Below, in pieces: positions 34,686 to 43,822 of a DNA stretch of 64,000 bases. This DNA is from Lentzea cavernae. GTDB lineage: Bacteria > Actinomycetota > Actinomycetes > Mycobacteriales > Pseudonocardiaceae. Both the position numbers and the translations under genes were made by a program. The notes below the pieces were generated by a model. The model was not told the DNA's origin, searched no databases, and worked only from the letters and a program-made list of their open reading frames with translations. The stretch spans positions 514,645 through 578,644 of the forward strand of contig NZ_BNAR01000004.1 of assembly GCF_014653695.1 (NCBI RefSeq). The letters are read 5' to 3'. Position 1 is the stretch's first letter. Every line of letters starts with the position of its first letter.

Positions 34686-37118
34686 TCAGGTTCCGGTGGA
34701 GTGGAGGCTCGCGACCTCCGAAGCACTGAGTGCGCGGCCGTAGACGCGGAACGAGTCCACGGCACCGTCGAGGTACGGGTCGTTCGCGTACTGGGAGCGC
34801 CCGATCCAGTTCTGCGCGGTGTTGCCGGGCCTCGCCGTCACCGCCGAGTTGCGCCCTGCCTCCGCGCCGTTGACGTACAGGACGCCGAGATCACCGTTCT
34901 GCGTCACGGCGACGTGCGTCCACACGCCCTGGGGAAGCGCCGCGGCCGCGTTGATCTGCTGCTCGGCGCCCGCTCCCCCGGTGGTGATCGCGAACCTCGC
35001 GCCGCCCGCCGGACCGCGCGGGGTCAGGAACGCGTAGGCCCCGGTGCCCGAACCGAAGTCGAACACCCGCGACCACGTCGTGACGGTGTCGAGCCGCACC
35101 CAGGTCGCGATGGTGAACGAGGACGCGGTCGCCAGCAGTCCGGCCGGCAGCACCACGTGGGCACCGGAGCCCGGGAGGTCGACGGCCTGCCCGCCCCGGC
35201 CGGACGTCCAGGCCGCCCCGCCCGCGAGCGTGGCGTGCAGGCCGTTGCCGGTGGCGTCGTTCGCGTTGCCGTCGAACGGGTAGTGCGCGATGAACGGCGG
35301 TGTCTCGGCGGCGACGGTCCAGTACACGTTGTACCGCTGCCCGTGCACCTTGTAGAACGGCATCAGCGTCACCTGGCCGGTGCTCGCCGTGGCCGTGTAC
35401 TGCAACGGGGTCGAGGTCGCCCTGATGGTCGACGGTCGCAGCACCGGCATCGCCTGCAGGTTGTTCGTCCCGTAGGCGCCCGCCAGCACTATCGGGCCGT
35501 GGCGCACCGCCTGCACCGTGCGGTTGTCCGGAGTGGACTCCCGGTTCAACGTCATGGGCAGGCTTATCTCCACGACGTCCCCGCTCGACCAGGTGCGGTC
35601 GATGCGCGCGTAGGTGCCGGGTGTGGCCGGTTGCTCGGCGCCGTTGAGCAGGATCCGGGCGCCCGCGGCCCAGGCGGGCACGCGCACCCGCAGGTCGATC
35701 GTCCCGGAACCGCTGATCGTCAGCCGCGACGACGGCGACTCCGGGAACGACGTCTCCTGCCGCACGGTGAACCCGCGCCAGCTCACCGAGGAGGCGACGA
35801 ACAGGTTGACGTACAGCGTGGTGCCGGAGTGGGCGTAGATCCGGCCGGTGTGCGCGGTGTTGGTCTCCATCCCGGTGCCGTGGCAACAGGTGAAGTCGTT
35901 GTAATCGTTGCTGTACGTGCGGATGCCGCCGGGACGCAACGGCGTGTAGTAGCTGTGGTGGCCGTGGGCCGAGTTCGGGTTCTGCCCGCCCAGGAGGTGG
36001 TTGTAGAGGGTCTTCTCGTAGAAGTCGAAGTAACGCGCGTCAGCGGGGTTGGTGCGGAACAGCTGGGCGGTGAGCTTCAGCATGTTGTAGGAGTTGCAGC
36101 ACTCGCAGGTGCTGTCGGACAGTTCCGACGCGATCCGGCCGGGCGCCTTGAAGTACTCGCCGTTGGAGTTGCCGCCGATCGCGTAGCTGTGCGCGCCGAC
36201 GACGAACTCCCAGAAGTTGCGGGCGATGTCGCGGTACCGGGTCGTGCCGGTCGCGTGGTACTCGCGGATCGCCCCGATCGCCTTCGGGATCTGGGTGTTG
36301 GCGTGGTAGCCGTTCAGCGCGTCGCGGTTCTGCGCCAGCGGGTCGAAGACCTCCGCGTGGTCGAAGTACTGGGCGGCGGTCAGGTGCGCCGGGTCGCCGG
36401 TGAGCTGGTGCAGGTTCGCGAGCACCTCGTTCATGCCGCCGAACTCGGTGTCGAGCATGTTCTGCCGCTGGTCGTAGGTCAGCCTGCCGTTGCGCCACGA
36501 CGTCCACGCCGCCATCTGCGTGAGCACCGCGAGCGCCTGGGCGTTGCCGGTGAGCAGGTGCACGTCGAGCAGGCCGGCCATGATCTTGTGCAGCGTGTAG
36601 TAGGGCGCCCAGACCTGCTCGCGCGCCTCGACCCTGCCGATGAAGCTCTCCGGGAACGCCGAGAGGTAGCCCGTGCTGAACCCCACCCCGGTGGCCCGGC
36701 CCTGGCACACCGCCAGTTGGTCGACCAGGTAGTTCGCCTTGGTGGAGAACGCCGTGTCGCCGGTGGCGGCATGGGCCTGCGCCAGCGCCGTCAGCACGTG
36801 CCCCGTCGAATGGCCGCGCAGTTCGGTGGACGGCGACTCCCACCCGCCGCACGGGACGGCCGACGACGCGAGCGAGACGTTGCGCCGGAACGTGTGCAGC
36901 AACCGGTCGGGGTCCAGGAACTTCAGGTAGGCGTGGGTGCGGAGGGTGTTGTCCCGGAACGGGCCCGGCAGCAGGGTCACCGCGCCGAGTCCGAACAGCT
37001 CGGCGGACACCCCGAAGTCGGGGCGTGCCGCGGCGAGCGCGCGGGTGGGCAGCGCCGCCGCGGCGACGGCGATCGCGCCCGCGCGCAGCACGGCGCGCCG
37101 GGAGGGCAGGGGCGCCAT
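34686..37118 (-). CDS. Secreted GH127-type beta-L-arabinofuranosidase with LamG domain
   Basis: An 810-residue exported enzyme. ATG 37118 overlaps the stop of the preceding protease gene by one base (TGATG). The N-terminus SRRAVLRAGAIAVAAAA looks like a Tat signal. The (alpha/alpha)6 catalytic domain has the zinc/thiolate site of this clan: Glu339-Cys340-Cys341 (ECCNSYNMLKL) and Cys411-Cys412 (CCHGTGMETN). A beta-sandwich follows, and from about 608 a LamG/concanavalin-like domain (AHYPFDGNANDATGNG). This clan hydrolyses beta-L-arabinofuranosyl residues, for example from hydroxyproline-linked oligoarabinosides; activity here is inferred. An intracellular relative is encoded at the head of the same operon. 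Confidence 0.87.
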   Translation of the reverse strand: MAPLPSRRAVLRAGAIAVAAAALPTRALAAARPDFGVSAELFGLGAVTLLPGPFRDNTLRTHAYLKFLDPDRLLHTFRRNVSLASSAVPCGGWESPSTELRGHSTGHVLTALAQAHAATGDTAFSTKANYLVDQLAVCQGRATGVGFSTGYLSAFPESFIGRVEAREQVWAPYYTLHKIMAGLLDVHLLTGNAQALAVLTQMAAWTSWRNGRLTYDQRQNMLDTEFGGMNEVLANLHQLTGDPAHLTAAQYFDHAEVFDPLAQNRDALNGYHANTQIPKAIGAIREYHATGTTRYRDIARNFWEFVVGAHSYAIGGNSNGEYFKAPGRIASELSDSTCECCNSYNMLKLTAQLFRTNPADARYFDFYEKTLYNHLLGGQNPNSAHGHHSYYTPLRPGGIRTYSNDYNDFTCCHGTGMETNTAHTGRIYAHSGTTLYVNLFVASSVSWRGFTVRQETSFPESPSSRLTISGSGTIDLRVRVPAWAAGARILLNGAEQPATPGTYARIDRTWSSGDVVEISLPMTLNRESTPDNRTVQAVRHGPIVLAGAYGTNNLQAMPVLRPSTIRATSTPLQYTATASTGQVTLMPFYKVHGQRYNVYWTVAAETPPFIAHYPFDGNANDATGNGLHATLAGGAAWTSGRGGQAVDLPGSGAHVVLPAGLLATASSFTIATWVRLDTVTTWSRVFDFGSGTGAYAFLTPRGPAGGARFAITTGGAGAEQQINAAAALPQGVWTHVAVTQNGDLGVLYVNGAEAGRNSAVTARPGNTAQNWIGRSQYANDPYLDGAVDSFRVYGRALSASEVASLHSTGT

Positions 37119-37939
37119 CAGAACCCGTACCGGTTCTTCAGGTGCCGCCACCAGTCGCGGAACATCCACTTGTCGAACTCGGTGATCACGCTCGCGCTGC
37201 CCGCCTTCATCAGGAACCCGCCGACGCCGCTGGGCGTCCAGTCGTAGAAGTCGTCCAGTCCGAACGTGTGGCCGATCTCGTGCAGCAGGATGTGCACGTC
37301 CGACGAGTTCAGGTTGTTCATGTAGTACTCGCTGCCGATCCGCTGACCCCAGTCACCGCCGGCGCCGCCGCCCATCCCCGCCGTGAGCCACAGGGACTGG
37401 TCGTAGTGCCGCGCGACGCCACCGGGGCACCGCGGGTAGGTGCCGTTGCGGTTGAAGAACCTGCCGCAACCCTCCGAGCACTGCGGGGCGTTCTCCCGGA
37501 TGTCGTTGACGTAGATGTCTACGGAGTTGTCGGTCCACTTCAACTGGTTGCGGTCGCGCACGGCCCAGCCGACGACCTTGATCGGCACGGACGCGTACGG
37601 GAAGCCGTTGTGCCCCGCCATCACGTCCGTCCACTTCTCGTACTGCCGGGCGAGCTGCGCGTGGACCGCGTCGCGTTGCTGCGCGGTCACCGGCTGGGGC
37701 GAGTCCCAGCGCACGCAGAAGTTCAGGTAGCCGCGGTTGGCGAACACCTGGTCCCAGCCGTAGTTGCGGAACCCGTAGAGGTCGCCGTAGGTGCTCTCTA
37801 CGTGCTGCCACACCTGGTTCAGCGGCGTCACGAGGTTCGAGGGCGGGGCCCACGTGTCCGCTCTCGCCGGAGCCGCCACGCTCGCCGTCATCGCCGCCGC
37901 GAAGAGTGCGGTCAGGAGTCCTTTCCAGAACCGGGTCAT
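37118..37939 (-). CDS. Secreted metzincin-type zinc metalloprotease
   Basis: A 273-residue exported protein with a signal peptide cut near ARA-DT (residue 27). HEIGHTFGLDD places the zinc ligands at His220 and His224 with Glu221 as base and Asp230 as third ligand (HEXXHXXGXXD). GFLMKAGSAS provides a Met-turn at Met244. These features mark a metzincin. Four cysteines in CSEGCGRFFNRNGTYPRC may form disulfides. It is encoded 10 bases after the permease gene and overlaps the GH127-LamG gene by one base, so it is a true operon member. A protease inside a glycan operon suggests a glycoprotein substrate, such as plant extensins. Confidence 0.82.
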   Translation of the reverse strand: MTRFWKGLLTALFAAAMTASVAAPARADTWAPPSNLVTPLNQVWQHVESTYGDLYGFRNYGWDQVFANRGYLNFCVRWDSPQPVTAQQRDAVHAQLARQYEKWTDVMAGHNGFPYASVPIKVVGWAVRDRNQLKWTDNSVDIYVNDIRENAPQCSEGCGRFFNRNGTYPRCPGGVARHYDQSLWLTAGMGGGAGGDWGQRIGSEYYMNNLNSSDVHILLHEIGHTFGLDDFYDWTPSGVGGFLMKAGSASVITEFDKWMFRDWWRHLKNRYGF

Positions 37940-37949
37940 GCCGGCCTCC

Positions 37950-38738
37950 TCAGCCTTTCAGCGCGCCCGAGGTGAATCCCCGGACGTAGCTGCGTTGCAT
38001 GAACGCGAACAGCACCAGGCACGGCAGGGCCATGAACACCACGCCCGCTTCGAGAGCGGCGTAGTCGATCGAGCCGTGACTGGCGGTCCGCATGTTGACC
38101 ACGGCGAGCACGGCGGTGAACTCGTCCGTGGAGTTGAGCAGGATCAGCGGGGCGAAGAACTCGCTCCACGACGTGAGGAACGCGAAGAGCCCGACGGTGA
38201 CGAGTCCCGGCCGGACGGCGGGCAGCATGATCCGCACCAGGGTGCCGACACTCGAACACCCGTCGACGCGGGCGGACTCCTCCAGCTCGACCGGGACAGC
38301 CTCGAAGCTGTTGCGCATCATGAACACCGAGAACGGCAGCTGGAAGACGATCAGCACCAGGCTCAGGCCGACCAGCGAGTCCTCCAGCCCGAGCCAGGAC
38401 AGCAGGACGTACAACGCGATGAGGATCGTCGCGTACGGCACCATCAGGATCGCGAGGGTCAGCAGGAAGAGCAGGTCGCGGCCGAGGAAGCGGAACCGGC
38501 CGAACGCGTAGCCCGCGAACGTGGCCACGACCAGCGTGCCGGTGACGGTCAGGGCGCTGACGACGACGCTGTTGAGGACGTGCACCGCGCGAATCCCGTT
38601 GCTGGAGGTGAAGAGCCGCGCGTAGTTCTCCAGGCCGAACCCGGTGTCCGTGCGCACCGACGCCCACCCGCTCCACACCAGCGGGAACAGGAACAGGATC
38701 GCGAGCGCCGAACCCGTGACGTAGTAGGAGGTCCTCAT
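37950..38738 (-). CDS. Carbohydrate ABC transporter permease (MalG type)
   Basis: A 262-residue inner-membrane permease with about six hydrophobic segments. The EAA-type loop reads PVELEESARVDGCSSVGTLVRIMLP, preceded by FQLPFSVFMMRNSFEA, a clear CUT1 MalG signature. It ends with YVRGFTSGALKG, the family C-terminus. The start ATG 38738 overlaps the previous permease by 4 bases. No ATPase gene lies in this operon. Confidence 0.93.
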   Translation of the reverse strand: MRTSYYVTGSALAILFLFPLVWSGWASVRTDTGFGLENYARLFTSSNGIRAVHVLNSVVVSALTVTGTLVVATFAGYAFGRFRFLGRDLLFLLTLAILMVPYATILIALYVLLSWLGLEDSLVGLSLVLIVFQLPFSVFMMRNSFEAVPVELEESARVDGCSSVGTLVRIMLPAVRPGLVTVGLFAFLTSWSEFFAPLILLNSTDEFTAVLAVVNMRTASHGSIDYAALEAGVVFMALPCLVLFAFMQRSYVRGFTSGALKG

Positions 38739-39556
38739 GCGGACCTCCGGCGCAGGACGGCGAACTGCACCGAGCTGACCACGGCCAGCAGCACGAGGAG
38801 CACGACCGAGATCCCGGCCGCCGACCCGAGGTCGAGCCGCACGAACGCCTCCCGGTAGATCACCATCACCAGCGAGGTGGTGCTGTTGTCGGGTCCTCCC
38901 CTGGTGAGGATCCAGAACTGGTCGAACGCGAGCAGCGAACCGGTGATCATCATCGTGAGCACCAGCGCGATGGTCGGGCGCATCAGCGGCACCGTGATGC
39001 GCCCGAACACCTGCCAGCGGCTCGCGCCGTCGATCCGCGCGGCCTCGTAGACGTCGAGCGGGATGGCCTGCAGCCCGGTCAGCAGGATCAGCATGTTGAA
39101 CCCGGCGAACCGCCACAGCACCAGCAGCACGGCCGAGCCCAGCGCCGGGCTGTCACCGCCCGCCGGGAGCGGGCCGATCTCCTCGCTCAGCAGTCCGAGG
39201 AACAGCAGCGAGGCACTGGCGAACCCCACCGTCATCGGCAGGAAGAACGCGGTGCGGAAGAAGCCGACGCCCGGCCTGCGGTTCTGCACCAGCAACGCGA
39301 GTCCGAACGCGATGACGAACAGCAACGCGGTGATGAGCACCGTGTACCGCAGGGTGAACCAGGCCGCAGAGGCCACCAGCGCGTTGTCCACGACCGCGGT
39401 GTAGTTGTCGGGCGCGTTGAGCCTGGGGTTGCCGAGCAACGGCCAGCGGTGCAACGACATCCAGACGACGAGCAGCAGCGGAACCACGAAGAACAACCCC
39501 ACCAGCACCGCGGCGGGCGTGGCGTACAGGGCTCCGGTCACCGCTCGCCTGCGCAC
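38735..39556 (-). CDS. Carbohydrate ABC transporter permease (MalF type)
   Basis: A 273-residue permease with about six membrane segments. The EAA-type loop is LDVYEAARIDGASRWQVFGRITVP, and LTRGGPDNSTTSLVMVIYREAF is the conserved MalF C-terminal stretch. It starts at GTG 39556, three bases after the binding-protein stop, and overlaps the next permease by 4 bases (ATGA). Confidence 0.93.
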   Translation of the reverse strand: MRRRAVTGALYATPAAVLVGLFFVVPLLLVVWMSLHRWPLLGNPRLNAPDNYTAVVDNALVASAAWFTLRYTVLITALLFVIAFGLALLVQNRRPGVGFFRTAFFLPMTVGFASASLLFLGLLSEEIGPLPAGGDSPALGSAVLLVLWRFAGFNMLILLTGLQAIPLDVYEAARIDGASRWQVFGRITVPLMRPTIALVLTMMITGSLLAFDQFWILTRGGPDNSTTSLVMVIYREAFVRLDLGSAAGISVVLLVLLAVVSSVQFAVLRRRSA

Positions 39557-39559
39557 AGT

Positions 39560-40804
39560 TCACCCCTGCCGCAACGACTTGGTGATCGCCTCGTTGCCCG
39601 TCGCGAGGGCCTGGCCCGCGTTGCCGAAGAGCGCGCCGCGCACGGTGGTCAGCCACGGCCCCTGCGGGTCGTTGAACGTGGCGTTGAAGTTGCGCGCGTA
39701 CGGCGTCTTCCCCTTGGCCACCAGCCCGTTCGCCGTGACCAGCCGCGGATCCGCCGAGGAGTGCCTGTTCGCCGCGAGATCGGTGCGGACCGGCACGCCC
39801 TTGCGTTGCGCGATCACCTCGACCTGGGCCTCGTCCGACATCGTCCAGGCCAGGAAGTCCCACGCCTGCTGGGCCTTCCCGCTCGTGGCTCCGATGCCGA
39901 TCGCGTCACCGCCGACGAACGTGGACTCGCCACCGGTGAGGCCGGGGATCGGCGCGAGACCCGTCTTCACGCCCTTGGCCTCGATCGCGTCGAGCCACAC
40001 CGACGGGGCGGGCGCGATGCCGACCTTCCCGCTCTGCAACGCCCCGAGCCAGGTCGGTCCCGCCTCCGCCTTCGACGCGGGGGACGCGACGCCCTGGTCG
40101 TACAGGTCGCGGTAGACGGCGAACACCTCGGCCATCTCGGGTGAGTCGACGAGCGCGGTGCGGCCTTCGGCGTCGAGCACCTCACCGCCCGCCGCCCACA
40201 CCGAGGGCCAGAAGGTGAACTCGACGCACCCGCCGCAGTTGCCGCCGAAGTACGTGCCGTGGACGTCCCCGCCGAGCTGGTCGATCTTGCGGGCGTGCTC
40301 GGCGAACTCCGCGAGCGTGCGCGGCGGCTTCTCGGGGTCCAGTCCGGCCTTCGCGTAGAGGTCCTTGTTGTAGAGCATCACCGACAGGTCGATGGTGTGC
40401 GGCACGGCGTGGGTGCGGCCCTCCCACGTGCCGGCGCGGACGTGGGAAGGGGCCACGGAGTCCTTGAACGGCAACGACTGGAACTGGTCGGTGACGTCGG
40501 CCCACAGGCCTTGAGAAGCGTACTGCGGTGCGAACACCACGTCCGCGGCGAACAGGTCCGGCAACGACCTGGCGCCCGCCGCCGAGGCCAGTTTGGCGGG
40601 GTACTCCTCGTTGGGGTACGCGGTGACCTCGACCTTGTTGCGGTGCGAGGCGTTGTAGGCGTCGGCGTAGGCCTTGGACACCGCCTCGGTCGCGGCGCGG
40701 GTCCAGAGCGTGAGGGTCGCGCCGTCGTCGGCGGCGCCGGGTTCGTCCGCACCGCACGCGGCGGTGGCCAGCAGCAGTGCGACTGCCGCGAGCTTCGCTT
40801 TCAC
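39560..40804 (-). CDS. Extracellular sugar-binding lipoprotein of ABC importer
   Basis: A 414-residue family-1 solute-binding protein. The signal peptide MKAKLAAVALLLATAAC ends at lipobox Cys17. RSLPDLFAADVVFAPQYAS and MLYNKDLYAKAGLDPEKPP are typical family segments. A short CGGC motif occurs in the ligand-lobe region (FGGNCGGCVEF). It follows the intracellular GH127 gene by 21 bases and precedes the two permeases. The ligand is probably the oligosaccharide released by the secreted enzymes encoded downstream. Confidence 0.92.
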   Translation of the reverse strand: MKAKLAAVALLLATAACGADEPGAADDGATLTLWTRAATEAVSKAYADAYNASHRNKVEVTAYPNEEYPAKLASAAGARSLPDLFAADVVFAPQYASQGLWADVTDQFQSLPFKDSVAPSHVRAGTWEGRTHAVPHTIDLSVMLYNKDLYAKAGLDPEKPPRTLAEFAEHARKIDQLGGDVHGTYFGGNCGGCVEFTFWPSVWAAGGEVLDAEGRTALVDSPEMAEVFAVYRDLYDQGVASPASKAEAGPTWLGALQSGKVGIAPAPSVWLDAIEAKGVKTGLAPIPGLTGGESTFVGGDAIGIGATSGKAQQAWDFLAWTMSDEAQVEVIAQRKGVPVRTDLAANRHSSADPRLVTANGLVAKGKTPYARNFNATFNDPQGPWLTTVRGALFGNAGQALATGNEAITKSLRQG

Positions 40805-40825
40805 GGTCTCTCCTTTGAGACGTGG

Positions 40826-42703
40826 TCAGTCGGCGGGAAGCCAGACCCGCATGGTGGACGGGCCCCGGCGGGCCCAGCGGTGGTACGGCGTGAGGCGCAG
40901 CGCAACCGCGGCGCCGGGTCTGGCCGGCGGTTCGCCGTACGGCCACGAGGCGTCGGCGGGGACGTCGAACCGCGCCCGCACCACCGCCGCGTCACCCGTC
41001 TGCTCCGGTTCGTGTCCCGTGTGGACCCGCAGCACGTCGAGGTCGTGCTCTCCCAACGACTCCGCGCACAGCACGACCGGTCCGCGTTCCACCGCGACAC
41101 AGCCGCGCACCGCGTCGATGCGGGGGTCGGGCCAGGTGAACCGCGGCCGCATCGGCAGTTCCAGCCGGATCTCCTCGCCGACCGCCCAGTCGCGGTCCAC
41201 GACGACGTCCCCCGGTGCGACCGGGCGGCGCTCGCCGCCGACCACGAGGACCGCTCCGGCCGCCCAGCCCGGCACGCGCAGGGTGATCGACCAGCGTCCG
41301 CCGCCCCTTCTCACCCGCACGGCCACGTCTCCGCCCTCCGGGTACGACGTGCGCACCTCGACGCCGACCCGGCGGCCGTCGGCGAGTGCGGTCTCGACGT
41401 CGCAGCTCGCGTACTGGTGCAGCCGCAGCCCGGTGTCGTCGGCGGTGACGAGGTACGACGAGAGGCTGGCCAGCAGCCGGGCGATGTTGGGCAGGCAGCA
41501 CGACACCTCGTACCACGGCGCCCTGAGCCCGCCGACGACGTCGAGCCGTTCACCGCCGTGCCACGGACGCGCGGGCGTGCGCTGGTGCAACGTGTTGGCG
41601 TAGAAAAAACTCCGGCCGTCGTCACCGATCGCGCCCGCGATCAAGTTGTGCAGCACGCGGTCCGTGACGTCGGCGTACCGGCTCTCGCCCGTGGCCAGCA
41701 GCAACCGCTGGGCGAGCATGACCGTGGCGACGCCCGCGCACGTCTCGGCGTACGCGCGGTCTGCCGGCAGCACGAAGTCGTCCCCGAACGCCTCGTCCTG
41801 GTGGCGCGACCCCATGCCCCCGGTGAGGTACGTCCGGCGCGCCCAGGCCCGGTCGAACTGCTCGGCCACCGCCGCCAGCAGGTCGTCGTCCCCGGTCTCC
41901 ACCGCCACGTCCACGGCACCGCACGCCAGGTACAGCGAGCGCACCGCGTGTCCGCGCAGGACCGTCGCCTTGCGCACCGGGACGTCGTCGTTGAAGTAGG
42001 ACCAGCCGAACTCGTGGGCGGGAAGGCCGCGGTGGCCGCGCCGCTCGACGAACAACGCGGCCTGGTCGAGGTAGCGCTGCTCCCCCGTCAGCCGCGCGAG
42101 CTCCACGAGCGCGGTCTCGATCTCCGGGTGCCCGCAGACCCCGGTGCCGTCCGGCTGGAACCGTTCGCAGACGTGGTCGGCCGCGCGCCGGGCGACCTCC
42201 AGCAACGGTCCGGCGCCCGCGGTCCTCGTCCGGGCGACCGCCGCCTGCACCAGGTGCCCGGTGCAGTAGAGCTCGTGGCCCCAGGCGAGATCGCTGTGGC
42301 GGGGCCGCTGCCAGTCCCGGCCGAACGACGTGCTGAGGTAACCGTCCTCCGCCTGGGCGGCGGCGAACGCGGCCGTGAGCGCGTCGACGCGGGCGTCCAG
42401 TTCGGAGTCCGGCGATCTGCCGTGCTCCCACGACATCGCTTCGACGATCTTGTAGACCTCGGAGTCCGAGAACTCGCGGCCCTTCCGTTCCCGCGACCCC
42501 GACCCGGTGGCGACGGTCGCGAAGTTGGCGGTCCAGCCCAGTGAGTCCATCCACTCCAGCGCATGGGCGAGCGTCTGCTCACCGTTCACCCGCTGCCGGG
42601 ACGCCCAGAAACCACCGGTGACGCGCACCTCGTCCGTCCCCAGTGGACGGAGCGGACCGCGGGACGGGACGACCGGCCCGCGGATCGACGGGGTGTTGCG
42701 CAT
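40826..42703 (-). CDS. Intracellular GH127 family beta-L-arabinofuranosidase
   Basis: A 625-residue enzyme without a signal peptide. The start region RVTGGFWASRQRVNGEQTL is characteristic. The catalytic zinc-thiolate site is complete: Glu320 and Cys322 (YAETCAGVA) with Cys402-Cys403 (YEVSCCLPNIARLL). GGMGSRHQDEAFGDDF supplies the likely acid/base Glu304. It should release L-arabinose from short beta-linked oligosaccharides after import. ATG 42703 is chosen; upstream codons would run into the operator region. It is the first gene of the eight-gene operon and faces a LacI-family gene. Confidence 0.9.
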   Translation of the reverse strand: MRNTPSIRGPVVPSRGPLRPLGTDEVRVTGGFWASRQRVNGEQTLAHALEWMDSLGWTANFATVATGSGSRERKGREFSDSEVYKIVEAMSWEHGRSPDSELDARVDALTAAFAAAQAEDGYLSTSFGRDWQRPRHSDLAWGHELYCTGHLVQAAVARTRTAGAGPLLEVARRAADHVCERFQPDGTGVCGHPEIETALVELARLTGEQRYLDQAALFVERRGHRGLPAHEFGWSYFNDDVPVRKATVLRGHAVRSLYLACGAVDVAVETGDDDLLAAVAEQFDRAWARRTYLTGGMGSRHQDEAFGDDFVLPADRAYAETCAGVATVMLAQRLLLATGESRYADVTDRVLHNLIAGAIGDDGRSFFYANTLHQRTPARPWHGGERLDVVGGLRAPWYEVSCCLPNIARLLASLSSYLVTADDTGLRLHQYASCDVETALADGRRVGVEVRTSYPEGGDVAVRVRRGGGRWSITLRVPGWAAGAVLVVGGERRPVAPGDVVVDRDWAVGEEIRLELPMRPRFTWPDPRIDAVRGCVAVERGPVVLCAESLGEHDLDVLRVHTGHEPEQTGDAAVVRARFDVPADASWPYGEPPARPGAAVALRLTPYHRWARRGPSTMRVWLPAD

Positions 42704-42730
42704 CGTTGCCACACAACGCACTCTGGAGAC

Positions 42731-42744
42731 CGAAAACGATTTCG
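42731..42744. promoter_or_regulatory. LacI-type operator CGAAAACGATTTCG
   Basis: A 14-bp pseudo-palindrome with central CG and arms CGAAA/TTTCG. It sits in the 105-bp gap between the GH127 operon (start 42703) and the lacI gene (start 42809). It is the best candidate operator for the divergent LacI protein. Confidence 0.6.
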
Positions 42745-42795
42745 ACAATGCGCCATCAGGAGCAGAAGTCATCGAATACGAGGTCGAATCTCGTT

Positions 42796-42808
42796 CGAAA
42801 GGATTTCG
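42796..42808. promoter_or_regulatory. Second operator-like site overlapping the lacI ribosome site
   Basis: CGAAA-GGA-TTTCG repeats the same arms as the site at 42731 with a three-base spacer. It ends directly before the lacI ATG and contains the AAAGGA ribosome site. Binding here would block the gene's own expression. Confidence 0.45.
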
Positions 42809-43819
42809 ATGGGCAGACGGCGATCGGAAGCGGTGACCCTCGGCGACGTGGCGAAGCGGGCGGGCGTGTCGATCGCCACCGCGTCCAAGGCGATCAACGA
42901 CCGCGACGAGGTCGCGGCGGCCACCAGGGCGCGCGTGCTGCGCGCGGCGGCCGAACTGTCCTTCCAGCCCAACGTCCTCGCGCAGGGCCTGGTCGCGGGC
43001 CGCACCCGTGCGATCGGCCTGCTCACCGACGAGCTCGACGGACGGTTCGCCATCCCGATCCTGCTCGGCGCCGAGAACGCCCTGTCGGACCTGCAGATGT
43101 CGGTGCTGCTGTGCGACACGCGCGGCGACGCCATCCGCCGCAACCACTACATCCGCACGCTGCTGGCCCGCCAGGTCGACGGGTTCATCGTGGTGGGCGA
43201 CAGCAACGACGTCCGCACGTCGATCACCGCCGACATCCCGGTGCCGGCGGTGTACGTCTACTGCCGGTCGACCAACCCGGACGACCTCTGCCTGGTCTCC
43301 GACGACCCCGGCGGGGCACGGCTCGCGATCGAGCACCTGACGGCCCTGGGGCGCCGGCACATCGCGCACATCACCGGTCCGCAGCACTACCGCGCCGCGC
43401 GCGACCGCGTCGCGGCCGTGCGCACCGTGCTGGCGGAGCAGGGGCGGTCACTCGCAGGCGGCGAGCCGTTGCACGGCGAGTGGTCGCAGCGCTGGGGCCG
43501 TCACGCGGCCCGCCTCCTGGCGGCCACCGCGCCCGAGGTCGACGCGGTGTTCTGCGGCAACGACCAGATCGCGAGCGGCGTCGCCCAGGCGCTCACCGAG
43601 CTCGGCCGACGCGTGCCGGACGATGTCGCGATCGTCGGCTACGACAACTGGGAGATCTTCGCCGCGGACTGCAAACCCCCGCTCACCACCATCGACCTCA
43701 ACCTCCAGCAGCTCGGCGCGACCGCCGTGACGCACCTGTTCGCGGCGCTCGAGGGCTCTCCGGCAGCCGGTGTCGTCCGTCAGCCGTGCCGGCTCGTGGT
43801 GCGCGAGTCGACGGCCTGA
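42809..43819 (+). CDS. LacI family transcriptional regulator
   Basis: A 336-residue repressor. The helix-turn-helix is VTLGDVAKRAGVSIATASKA at residues 9-28, and the effector domain runs from RAIGLLTDELDG to VAIVGYDNWEIFAADCKPPL. ATG 42809 follows AAAGGA; the first codons GRRRSEA are basic. It is divergent from the eight-gene arabinoside operon and is its probable local repressor, acting at the CGAAA-N-TTTCG sites. It ends three bases before the photolyase gene stop. Confidence 0.93.
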   Translation: MGRRRSEAVTLGDVAKRAGVSIATASKAINDRDEVAAATRARVLRAAAELSFQPNVLAQGLVAGRTRAIGLLTDELDGRFAIPILLGAENALSDLQMSVLLCDTRGDAIRRNHYIRTLLARQVDGFIVVGDSNDVRTSITADIPVPAVYVYCRSTNPDDLCLVSDDPGGARLAIEHLTALGRRHIAHITGPQHYRAARDRVAAVRTVLAEQGRSLAGGEPLHGEWSQRWGRHAARLLAATAPEVDAVFCGNDQIASGVAQALTELGRRVPDDVAIVGYDNWEIFAADCKPPLTTIDLNLQQLGATAVTHLFAALEGSPAAGVVRQPCRLVVRESTA

Positions 43820-43822
43820 AGG

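Noticed and set aside
33270-37247. Open frame of 1325 codons on the plus strand
   Set aside because: Antisense to the GH43, GH127-LamG and metzincin genes, all with clear catalytic motifs. Composition is Arg/Val/Gly-rich shadow sequence.
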